Origin: an uncultured Leptolyngbya sp.
Lineage (GTDB): Bacteria > Cyanobacteriota > Cyanobacteriia > Phormidesmidales > Phormidesmidaceae
DNA: 6,204 nucleotides
Assembly: GCA_937899365.1 (NCBI GenBank)
Contig: CALBPH010000133.1
Coordinates: forward strand, 1 to 6,204
Reading direction: 5' to 3'
Below the pieces are notes generated by a model, which saw nothing but the letters and a program-made list of their open reading frames with translations, was not told the DNA's origin and made no database searches. Numbering within the stretch: the stretch's first letter is position 1; every line of letters starts with the position of its first letter. The translations under genes were made by a program, and so were the position numbers. This document shows, one piece after another, positions 1 through 5,732 of this stretch.

Positions 1-34
1 GCCCAATGCAGCGAACTCAACTACTCAGGCTCCT

Positions 35-1201
35 ATGGAAAAGCTAAAGGTCATTGTTGTGGGTGCGGGTATGGGGGGGCTCACCACCGCCATCGCCATG
101 CAGCAAGCTGGCTACGATGTGGAAATTTACGATCGGGTGAGTGCTCTGCGACCGGCGGGGGCCGGGATTTCGCTGTGGTCTAATGGGGTGAAGGTATTAA
201 ATCGTTTGGGGTTAGGAGATGCGATCGCAACCATCGGCGGTCCCATGGAACACATGGCCTACTACGAGGGCAAAACCGGCAATTTGCTCACCGGATTTAG
301 CCTATCTCCCTTGGTCGCTCGGGTAGGGCAGGCCCCCTATCCGGTCGCGCGCACCGATTTACAGCAAATGTTGCTAGACGCCGTTGGCGCCGAGCGGGTG
401 CAGCTAAACAAACGCTGTGTCGCCATCGAACAAACCCCCGACAGTGCCACCGCCATATTTGAAGACGGTCATCGAGCCACCGGCGATGTTGTGATCGGGG
501 CCGATGGCACCCACTCCATTATTCGCAAACATGTCTTGGGCAGCCCAACAGAGCGTCGCTATGTGGGCTACGTGAATTGGAATGGGCTAGTCCCCGTCAG
601 TGATGAGTTAGCACCGCCCAATAGCTGGGATATCTACGTTGCCGATGGTCAGCGAGCTTCTGTTATGCCCGTTGGCAACAATCATTTTTACTTCTTTCTA
701 GATGTCCCCTTACCCAAAGGCACAGAGAATCTTCCTGAAAACTATCGCCAGGAACTATCGGAACACTTTAAAGGATGGGCAAACCCGGTACAGGCATTAA
801 TCCAACAGTTAGAACCCAGCAAAACAAACCGGGTAGAAATTCACGATATCGAACCCCTAAAGATACTGGTCAACGGTCGAGTTGCCCTGATTGGCGATGC
901 CGCCCATAGTACTGCGCCTGACCTAGGCCAGGGCGGTTGCCAAGCCATGGAGGACGCCTGGACCCTGGCAAACTGGCTATTTACCACCAATATCAGCGTA
1001 ACCGACGCGCTAGAACGCTATCAATCTAGTCGTCTAGAGCGAGTTGCCCAGATTATTCTTAAAGCCCGTAAACGCTCAGAGATGACCCACGGCAAAGTTC
1101 CAGATAAAACCCAACAGTGGTATGCCGATCTAGCCTCTGAAGACGGCACCAAAATTATGAACGCCATCTCTGAAACAATCTTGCTGGGGCCAATGCACTA
1201 A
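35..1201 (+). CDS. hpxO: FAD-dependent urate hydroxylase (HpxO-type flavoprotein monooxygenase)
   Basis: Predicted cytosolic class A flavin monooxygenase that oxidises urate to 5-hydroxyisourate with NAD(P)H and O2, replacing cofactor-free uricase. The 388 residues match the length and colinear motifs of Klebsiella HpxO as I remember it. These are an N-terminal dinucleotide fold (G10-x-G12-x-x-G15), the GADG motif at 155-158, YVNWNGLV at 179-186, and the second FAD motif GDAAHSTAPDLGQGG at 287-301. R207 and Y219 align with the Klebsiella active-site Arg204 and Tyr216, which separates it from generic salicylate-hydroxylase-like FMOs. The ATG at 35 fits the family start, but the frame stays open to the window edge (eleven further codons) and no clear Shine-Dalgarno is seen, so an upstream start is possible. 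In frame 3 a reading frame ends in TAA at 45-47, which could be the tail of an overlapping upstream gene. The neighbouring HIU hydrolase supports the urate assignment strongly. Confidence 0.93.
   Translation: MEKLKVIVVGAGMGGLTTAIAMQQAGYDVEIYDRVSALRPAGAGISLWSNGVKVLNRLGLGDAIATIGGPMEHMAYYEGKTGNLLTGFSLSPLVARVGQAPYPVARTDLQQMLLDAVGAERVQLNKRCVAIEQTPDSATAIFEDGHRATGDVVIGADGTHSIIRKHVLGSPTERRYVGYVNWNGLVPVSDELAPPNSWDIYVADGQRASVMPVGNNHFYFFLDVPLPKGTENLPENYRQELSEHFKGWANPVQALIQQLEPSKTNRVEIHDIEPLKILVNGRVALIGDAAHSTAPDLGQGGCQAMEDAWTLANWLFTTNISVTDALERYQSSRLERVAQIILKARKRSEMTHGKVPDKTQQWYADLASEDGTKIMNAISETILLGPMH
221..228. repeat. HIP1 octamer GCGATCGC
   Basis: Exact copy of the highly iterated palindrome of cyanobacterial genomes, inside hpxO. 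It shows that this catabolic gene has acquired the host's repeat signature. Confidence 0.7.
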
Positions 1202-1202
1202 C

Positions 1203-1583
1203 ATGGCAGAACAGTCGATTGGCAAACTCACCACCCATATATTAGACACGGCGAGGGGCTGTCCGGCAGCAGGGGTAAAATTGCAGCTCTATCGGATTGA
1301 TGGCGAAACTAATGGAGAAAACAGGTCCTGTCTCTCTACCCAAGTTACCAATGCCGATGGCCGCACAGATAGCCCGCTTTTAGCCGCAGACACCATGGCG
1401 GTTGGCATTTATGAGCTGCAATTCTGGATTGGCGATTACTTTGCTCCCCTCTATCCAGAATTGCCCCAGCCCTCCTTTTTAGACCGGGTACCCATTCGGT
1501 TTGGCATTGCTGATGCAGCGGCTCACTATCATGTGCCGCTGCTGGTGTCTCCATGGACGTATAGTACATATCGCGGAAGTTAG
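1203..1583 (+). CDS. 5-hydroxyisourate hydrolase (transthyretin-like, HIUase)
   Basis: Hydrolyses 5-hydroxyisourate, the HpxO product, to OHCU. The 126-residue length is normal for the cytosolic bacterial enzyme, and there is no signal peptide. Both family signatures are present: the N-terminal LTTHILDTARGCPA at 9-22, with catalytic His12, and the C-terminal YRGS at 123-126, diagnostic of HIUases as opposed to transthyretins. Other likely active-site residues are R54 in the DGR motif, H108 or H110 in the HYHVPLL stretch, and S116. The ATG lies one base after the hpxO stop (TAA-C-ATG) with no ribosome binding site of its own, which suggests translational coupling and matched amounts of the two consecutive enzymes. 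This makes sense because HIU is unstable and otherwise decays to racemic products. Symbols in use vary (hiuH, pucM, uraH), so none is given. Confidence 0.95.
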   Translation: MAEQSIGKLTTHILDTARGCPAAGVKLQLYRIDGETNGENRSCLSTQVTNADGRTDSPLLAADTMAVGIYELQFWIGDYFAPLYPELPQPSFLDRVPIRFGIADAAAHYHVPLLVSPWTYSTYRGS

Positions 1584-1607
1584 TTGAGTTAGTTGTTCTA
1601 AAGTTCT

Positions 1608-1612
1608 AAGGA
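1608..1612 (+). promoter_or_regulatory. Ribosome binding site of the 8-oxoguanine deaminase gene
   Basis: AAGGA lies five bases before the ATG at 1618 and supports that start. The preceding gap (1584-1617) also holds a tandem GTTCTAA (1595-1601 and 1603-1609), one base apart, whose meaning is unclear. No separate promoter is visible in these 34 bases, so the gene is probably read with hpxO and the HIUase gene. Confidence 0.6.
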
Positions 1613-1617
1613 CTGTA

Positions 1618-2982
1618 ATGGGAACTCTGCTGGTCAAACACATTCATACGCTAGTCACCATGGATGACCAGCGACAGGAAATTAACGATGGGGCGCTATA
1701 TATTCAAGACAATGTTATTCAACAAGTCGGCCCCACTGAGGCTTTACCCGTAACCGCTGATGAGGTAGTGGATTTCCAAGGCCGATATATTGTTTTACCT
1801 GGACTGATCAATACCCACCATCACTTTTATCAAACCCTGACTCGGGCTGTCCCCGCTGCCCAAAACTGCGATCTCTTTACCTGGCTACAAACGCTTTATC
1901 CGATCTGGGCAAATCTCACCAGTGACGCCATCTATGCCAGTGCCCAGATGGCTGCCGCCGAGTTAATGCGCTCTGGGTGTACCACCGCCAGCGACCACCT
2001 ATACATTTTTCCTAACGATTGCACCCTCGATGATGAAATTCGAGGCATTCAAGAAATTGGCCTGCGATTTCACGCTAGCCGAGGCAGCATGAGCGTCGGC
2101 GAAAGCCAGGGGGGACTCCCCCCCGATAGCCTGGTTGAACCAGAAGCCGCTATTCTCAAAGACTCACAGCGACTAATTGAGACATACCACGACAACAGTC
2201 GCCATTCTATGTTGCGGTTAGTCTTGGCACCCTGTTCGCCATTTTCAGTCTCGCCCGATTTAATGCGCGAGTCAGCGGCCCTAGCCCGCACCTATCCAGG
2301 CGTGCGACTCCACACCCACCTGGCCGAAAATCAAAGCGATGTGGACTACAGCCTAGAGAAATTTGGGCTGAGACCCGGAGACTATGCCGAATCTGTCGGT
2401 TGGCTTGGGGACGATGTTTGGCATGCCCACTGTGTTCAACTAGACGATGCCGCCATCCAAAAATTTGCCCAGACCCACACCGGCGTGGCCCACTGTCCCT
2501 GTAGCAACATGCGCCTTGCCAGTGGGATTGCGCCTATTCGTAAACTGATGACAGCAGGTGTGCCCGTTAGTATCGGTGTCGATGGAGCCGCCTCTAACGA
2601 TGCCACCCACCTGTTGCAGGAGGCCCGTACCGCCTTCTTACTGGCCCGTGTGCGTGAGCAATCGGCCGCTGCCATCACTGCCCGTGAAACCTTAGAACTG
2701 GCAACTCGCGGGGGAGCTGCTGTTCTAGGACGGGACGACATTGGTTACCTAGCCCCTGGCATGTCAGCCGACTTCATTGCCTTTAACCTGGATACTCCTG
2801 CATTTGTCGGCAGCCATCACGATGTCGTCGCCGCCCTCATTTTTTGTCAGCCCCCCTCAGTCGACTACAGTTTTATCAATGGCAGAAAGGTGATTGACCG
2901 CGGGCGACTAGTCACTGTCCAAATGGAGAAACTGATCGAAACCTGTAATCACCTGGCAGGTGAATTGAGACAGTCCATCTAA
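1618..2982 (+). CDS. 8-oxoguanine deaminase (Pa0142-type amidohydrolase)
   Basis: Amidohydrolase-superfamily deaminase (ATZ/TRZ-like branch) expected to convert 8-oxoguanine to urate and ammonia. The 454 residues cover an N-terminal beta-sandwich part, the TIM barrel and a C-terminal return to the sandwich (about 375-430). Metal and catalytic residues are all present: H67-x-H69, H234 with E237 (HTHLAE), H271 (WHAH) and D322 (GVDGAASND), the single-metal pattern of deaminases. Stretches I remember from Pseudomonas aeruginosa Pa0142 recur in order: HHHFYQTLTRA at 67-77, GGLPP at 165-169, APCSPFSVS at 204-212 and SNMRLASG at 296-303. Related activities such as isoxanthopterin deaminase, hydroxydechloroatrazine hydrolase or guanine deaminase cannot be excluded by motif alone. 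The context argues for 8-oxoguanine, because its product is the HpxO substrate. The ATG at 1618 has an AAGGA ribosome binding site. It is the last gene of the operon. Confidence 0.88.
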   Translation: MGTLLVKHIHTLVTMDDQRQEINDGALYIQDNVIQQVGPTEALPVTADEVVDFQGRYIVLPGLINTHHHFYQTLTRAVPAAQNCDLFTWLQTLYPIWANLTSDAIYASAQMAAAELMRSGCTTASDHLYIFPNDCTLDDEIRGIQEIGLRFHASRGSMSVGESQGGLPPDSLVEPEAAILKDSQRLIETYHDNSRHSMLRLVLAPCSPFSVSPDLMRESAALARTYPGVRLHTHLAENQSDVDYSLEKFGLRPGDYAESVGWLGDDVWHAHCVQLDDAAIQKFAQTHTGVAHCPCSNMRLASGIAPIRKLMTAGVPVSIGVDGAASNDATHLLQEARTAFLLARVREQSAAAITARETLELATRGGAAVLGRDDIGYLAPGMSADFIAFNLDTPAFVGSHHDVVAALIFCQPPSVDYSFINGRKVIDRGRLVTVQMEKLIETCNHLAGELRQSI

Positions 2983-3265
2983 TCTATTCATGTAAATGAT
3001 TCGAGCCAGTATTGGTATCTGTCGTCATATTTTTTTATTGTGGGAGTATCAAAACTCTACACAAACCAGGACGCTACACAATGGTGAGAAATCAATCGTC
3101 AAACCTATGGACCGTATCACGGCTCGTTCACATGAGTCAGAGTCTTGCCAACGCCTACGGCGCTAATTTAGACAAGGATAATCGGCCAAGACCTAATGCT
3201 CGGTGGACCTCTCAACAGCTTTTGAACCTATCGGCAGCAAAGTCTTTTCCAATCCTTTAAAAAAG

Positions 3266-3294
3266 TTTACACGCTGGCTCTAAGTCCCTAGGTA
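3266..3294 (+). promoter_or_regulatory. Possible sigma70-type promoter of the GntR gene
   Basis: TTTACA (3266-3271) resembles a -35 box and is followed after 17 bases by TAGGTA (3289-3294), a poor -10 box. Transcription would start near 3300, about 40 bases before the TTG start codon. The -10 overlaps the palindrome at 3292-3308, a layout usual for autorepression. The weak -10 match keeps confidence low. Confidence 0.3.
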
Positions 3295-3308
3295 ATCGGC
3301 TAGATTAC
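3292..3308. promoter_or_regulatory. Palindrome, candidate GntR operator
   Basis: GTAATC-GGCTA-GATTAC is a perfect inverted repeat with 6-bp arms and a 5-base centre, ending 31 bases before the GntR start codon. It begins with GT and ends with AC, as in the general GT-N-AC form described for GntR-family operators. Its overlap with the possible -10 box suggests autoregulation. No second copy was found by eye in the window. The hpxO promoter probably lies outside the window, so a shared operator cannot be tested here. Confidence 0.35.
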
Positions 3309-3339
3309 AGATGCAAGTGTTGTTTGAAGTCCATAGCAA

Positions 3340-4182
3340 TTGGTTAGTAAGCCCTTTTCTCAACCCCTACACGAACGGATTTACCTGGCTCTACGGACGT
3401 CCATTTTGTCTGGGGAGATAGGGTTAGGAGAGCGCTTAAATGAGAGTCAGCTGGCCAAGCAGCTTGACGTTAGCCGCACACCCATTCGAGAAGCCATTCG
3501 GCGATTGCAGCAAGAACAGTTGCTGACGATTGACTCTCCAGACGGTGTGACGATTGTTGAGATTTCTTTAGATAGTGCAATCCATCTATATGATTGCCGA
3601 ATTGCCTTAGAACAGCTGGCCGTCGAAGGGGCTTGTCGCTATGCTACGTCAGCTCAAATTCAGGCATTGGAGCAAACTTTAGTCCAATCCGAGGCAATTT
3701 TCAACGAGCAAGTTAAGGCTGACAACCGGTCAGCCCCCGAGCACGATCATCAGAGTCTACAGCAGCTGAAGCTCAACTATGACTTTCATCGGCTGATTGC
3801 TGAAAGTTCGCAAAATCCTTGGCTGCTATCCCTGCTCGAGCAGTTGTCAAACCAGGTGAAGCTGCTACGGCTACAAATTTTACAAGTGCCCATTGATGTA
3901 GAGGCCATCCATACCGAACATTGGCAGTTGTTTCATGCCATTGAAAATCGAGATACTGAGGCGGCCACTCAATCTATTAGACAGCATTTAGAACTGAGTA
4001 AAATGCGAGTTGTACAGGTGTTTGCCCAGTCAAAAAACGTTGTTAAGACGTCTGATGATTTACAAATCTCTTGTCCAAGCTGCCATTCTCAGAGTATCAA
4101 GAAAAATGGCCGTCGCCAGAGTAAACAAAACTATCTGTGTAAAGAGTGTGGACGACAGTTTATAGAAACGGCCGTCCGTTAG
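3340..4182 (+). CDS. GntR/FCD transcriptional regulator with C-terminal IS1 InsA-like zinc ribbon
   Basis: Cytosolic DNA-binding regulator, probably of the adjacent purine genes. Residues 8-75 form the GntR winged helix, including the highly typical LDVSRTPIREAIRRLQ at 42-57. Residues 80-225 form an FCD ligand-binding helical domain. Its putative metal site is N146 (usually Asp), H150, H194 and H216, with the last two 22 apart as in FCD proteins. A polar stretch at 125-142 looks like an insertion. The FCD domain is followed by a linker and a four-cysteine ribbon (C245, C248, C267, C270, about 243-275). The ribbon reads like the N-terminus of IS1 InsA: ISCPSC, then KNG, then KQNYLC and a final GRQFIE. 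The total of 280 residues exceeds the usual 220-250 by about this tail. The start must be the TTG at 3340 or later, since TAG lies in frame at 3334, and the winged helix requires this region. No good ribosome binding site is seen. The ligand is unknown; a purine breakdown intermediate is inferred from context. Confidence 0.88.
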   Translation: MVSKPFSQPLHERIYLALRTSILSGEIGLGERLNESQLAKQLDVSRTPIREAIRRLQQEQLLTIDSPDGVTIVEISLDSAIHLYDCRIALEQLAVEGACRYATSAQIQALEQTLVQSEAIFNEQVKADNRSAPEHDHQSLQQLKLNYDFHRLIAESSQNPWLLSLLEQLSNQVKLLRLQILQVPIDVEAIHTEHWQLFHAIENRDTEAATQSIRQHLELSKMRVVQVFAQSKNVVKTSDDLQISCPSCHSQSIKKNGRRQSKQNYLCKECGRQFIETAVR

Positions 4183-4192
4183 GAGCGCTATC

Positions 4193-4244
4193 AATCGTTC
4201 CAACGGTGAATATCCGTGGCTGAATATCCGTCGTTGGAACGATT
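4193..4244. terminator. 13-bp perfect inverted repeat between convergent genes
   Basis: AATCGTTCCAACG (4193-4205) is exactly complementary to 4232-4244. The 26-base loop holds two direct copies of TGAATATCCGT (4207-4217 and 4221-4231). It sits 10 bases after the GntR stop and 11 bases before the glmU stop, where a bidirectional terminator would be expected. Neither side has a T-run, so it is not a classical intrinsic terminator. It may instead be a 3'-end stabilising hairpin or a small repeat element. Confidence 0.4.
4207..4231. repeat. Two 11-bp direct repeats in the hairpin loop
   Basis: TGAATATCCGT occurs at 4207-4217 and 4221-4231, separated by GGC, giving a 14-bp period. The first copy also forms a short ACGG-N7-CCGT inverted repeat (4203-4217). 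No further copy was noticed in the window. Confidence 0.7.
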
Positions 4245-4255
4245 AGATTTGGCCC

Positions 4256-5641
4256 TTATGACTTTTTAGGGGCGTTCTTATTTGTAAGCTTAGGTTGCCA
4301 GTCTTTGATTACCCGTCGCTCTCCGCGGGTAACAATCAGACAGTTGGCATCAACATCCTTAGTCACCACCGCCCCTGCGCCAACCGTAACATTTTCACCC
4401 AGGGTCACCGGAGCCACTAACACACTGTTGGAGCCGGTTTTGGTGTTGTCCTTAATCACCGTAGGATGCTTATTAACGCCGTCATAGTTGGCCGTAATGG
4501 TGCCTGCGCCAATGTTGACTTTATCCCCCAGGGTGGCATTCCCTAGATACGATAGGTGGGCGGCATTGGTGTTGTTACCCAGCTGAGACTGTTTGATCTC
4601 AACAAAGTTGCCAACGCGGCAGCCCTCACCGAGGATGGCCTGTCTGCGTAGGTGAGTGTAGGGGCCAATTTGGCCAGCCCCTTCTATGGTGCTATCGCTA
4701 ACAACAGAATATCGAACGGTTGTGCCTGCTCCGATAGCGCTGTTTTCGATCAGGGTGCCAGGGCCAATGTGACAGCCAGCGGCAATGGTGGTGGTGCCAC
4801 GCAGGTGGGTTTCGGGTTCAATCACCACATCCGGTGCGACAGAGACCGTGGCATCGATGGTAATGCTATCGGGGTTAATCATGGTGATGCCAGACAGCAT
4901 GAGCTCATCTTTGATGCGGTCCTGTAGGACGGTGGCCGCATCTGAGAGCTGTTTGCGGTTGTTGATGCCAGAAATCTCTTCGATATCGTCAACATCCAGG
5001 GCCATCACTGGGGCTAGCTCCTTCACCACATCGGTCAGATAATATTCTTTCTGATCGTTGTCGGACTTGAGGGGGGGCAGCACCGGCATGAGCTTGGGCC
5101 AGTTAAAGCAGTAGATACCTGAGTTAATGCGCTTGTTGTTGCGCTGGTCTGGGGTGCAGTCGCGGTGTTCAATAATCTCAGAGACAATATAGTTGTCGTC
5201 GCAAAACACCCGTCCATAGCCCGTGGGGTCATCAAACTGAGCGGTTAAAATTGTGGCTGCATTGTTGTTGTCTACATGGGTTTGTACCATTTTGGCGATG
5301 GTCTCAGGCCGTAGGAGCGGCACATCGCCGTTGAGCACAAGCAGATTCCCCTCAAACCCTGCCAATGCTGGAATCACCTGTTGCACAGCATGGCCTGTTC
5401 CTAGCTGTTCCGTTTGTTCGACAAACTCTAACTCACTGACATGGGCCAAGGCAGAGCGCACCTCGTCGGCCAAGTATCCGACAATGGCGATTTGACGCTC
5501 GGGCTGTACCTGGTCCAAACTGGCCAGTACATTTTCCACCAGGGTGCGACCTCCCAAGGGATGGAGTACCTTGGGCAGTTGCGATCGCATCCGGGTTCCC
5601 TTACCTGCTGCTAATACAGCCACTGCCAATGGGTGAGTCAT
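4256..5641 (-). CDS. glmU: Bifunctional N-acetylglucosamine-1-phosphate uridyltransferase / glucosamine-1-phosphate acetyltransferase
   Basis: Cytosolic enzyme making UDP-GlcNAc for peptidoglycan and lipopolysaccharide: it acetylates glucosamine-1-phosphate and then transfers UMP. It has 461 residues from the ATG at 5641, the usual length. The N-terminal nucleotidyltransferase carries LAAGKGTRM at 10-18, K24, QLGTGHA at 79-85, NGDVPLL at 104-110 with metal-binding D106, and N228 (E. coli D105 and N227). The C-terminal half is a left-handed beta-helix of hexapeptide repeats, with catalytic H362 in the AHLSYLG motif and NIGAGTITANYDG after it. The frame is open upstream to a TTG at 5722, but those 27 residues are not part of the family, and homology begins directly at MTHPLAVAVLAAG. 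There is no clear Shine-Dalgarno. It is convergent with the GntR gene (73-bp gap) and lies 91 bp downstream of mnmD on the same strand. Confidence 0.98.
   Translation of the reverse strand: MTHPLAVAVLAAGKGTRMRSQLPKVLHPLGGRTLVENVLASLDQVQPERQIAIVGYLADEVRSALAHVSELEFVEQTEQLGTGHAVQQVIPALAGFEGNLLVLNGDVPLLRPETIAKMVQTHVDNNNAATILTAQFDDPTGYGRVFCDDNYIVSEIIEHRDCTPDQRNNKRINSGIYCFNWPKLMPVLPPLKSDNDQKEYYLTDVVKELAPVMALDVDDIEEISGINNRKQLSDAATVLQDRIKDELMLSGITMINPDSITIDATVSVAPDVVIEPETHLRGTTTIAAGCHIGPGTLIENSAIGAGTTVRYSVVSDSTIEGAGQIGPYTHLRRQAILGEGCRVGNFVEIKQSQLGNNTNAAHLSYLGNATLGDKVNIGAGTITANYDGVNKHPTVIKDNTKTGSNSVLVAPVTLGENVTVGAGAVVTKDVDANCLIVTRGERRVIKDWQPKLTNKNAPKKS
5581..5588. repeat. HIP1 octamer GCGATCGC
   Basis: Second exact copy, inside the 5' part of glmU. 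Two copies in 6.2 kb is well above chance (about 0.1 expected for a random octamer) and supports a cyanobacterial origin. Confidence 0.7.
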
Positions 5642-5692
5642 AGGAATTATTAGAGTAAACGTTAGCTTAAAAAATTCGAAAATTACGGGAGG

Positions 5693-5722
5693 AGTATACC
5701 GCGCTGAGGTTGGACTCCCCAA
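5693..5722 (-). promoter_or_regulatory. glmU: Probable promoter of glmU
   Basis: On the minus strand TTGGGG (5722-5717) is followed after 18 bases by TATACT (5698-5693), a one-mismatch -10 box. Transcription would start near 5686, leaving an AT-rich leader of about 45 bases before the glmU ATG. The -35 is only a partial match. Read-through from mnmD may also contribute. Confidence 0.4.
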
Positions 5723-5732
5723 GTGCGCTGGC

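Larger units (their letters stand above)
2983..3339. other. 357-bp intergenic region before the GntR gene
   Basis: No convincing gene lies here. A plus-strand frame runs from a TTG at 3012 (or an ATG at 3081) to a stop at 3258-3260, giving 82 or 60 residues. I recognise no family or domain in it and see no ribosome binding site, so I do not call it. A run of seven T at 3030-3036 follows the operon, but I found no good stem before it, so it is a weak terminator candidate at most. An 8-bp direct repeat CTACACAA occurs at 3057-3064 and 3074-3081. The last 75 bases hold a possible promoter and a palindrome, listed separately. Confidence 0.5.

Noticed and set aside
1345..2741. Minus-strand frames opposite the HIUase and 8-oxoguanine deaminase genes
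   Set aside because: Antisense shadows without recognisable domains; both sense genes are firmly identified.
3012..3040. Rho-independent terminator ending in the T-run at 3030-3036
   Set aside because: No stable stem of more than a few base pairs could be found directly before the T-run.
4073..4182. A live IS1 element at the end of the regulator gene
   Set aside because: Only the zinc-ribbon part is present; no InsA helix-turn-helix, no InsB/DDE catalytic frame and no IS1-like ends follow before glmU.
4305..5495. Several open frames on the plus strand, and one in another minus-strand frame, inside glmU
   Set aside because: They are shadows of a highly conserved enzyme and show no motifs of their own.
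5642..5722. N-terminal extension of GlmU to a TTG at 5722
   Set aside because: The 27 extra residues are not part of the family, overlap the probable promoter, and known GlmU proteins begin at the sequence encoded from 5641.
5680..5722. GGGAG...CTCCC pairing as an mnmD terminator on the minus strand
   Set aside because: Only five base pairs across a long loop; the promoter reading of the same stretch is better supported.
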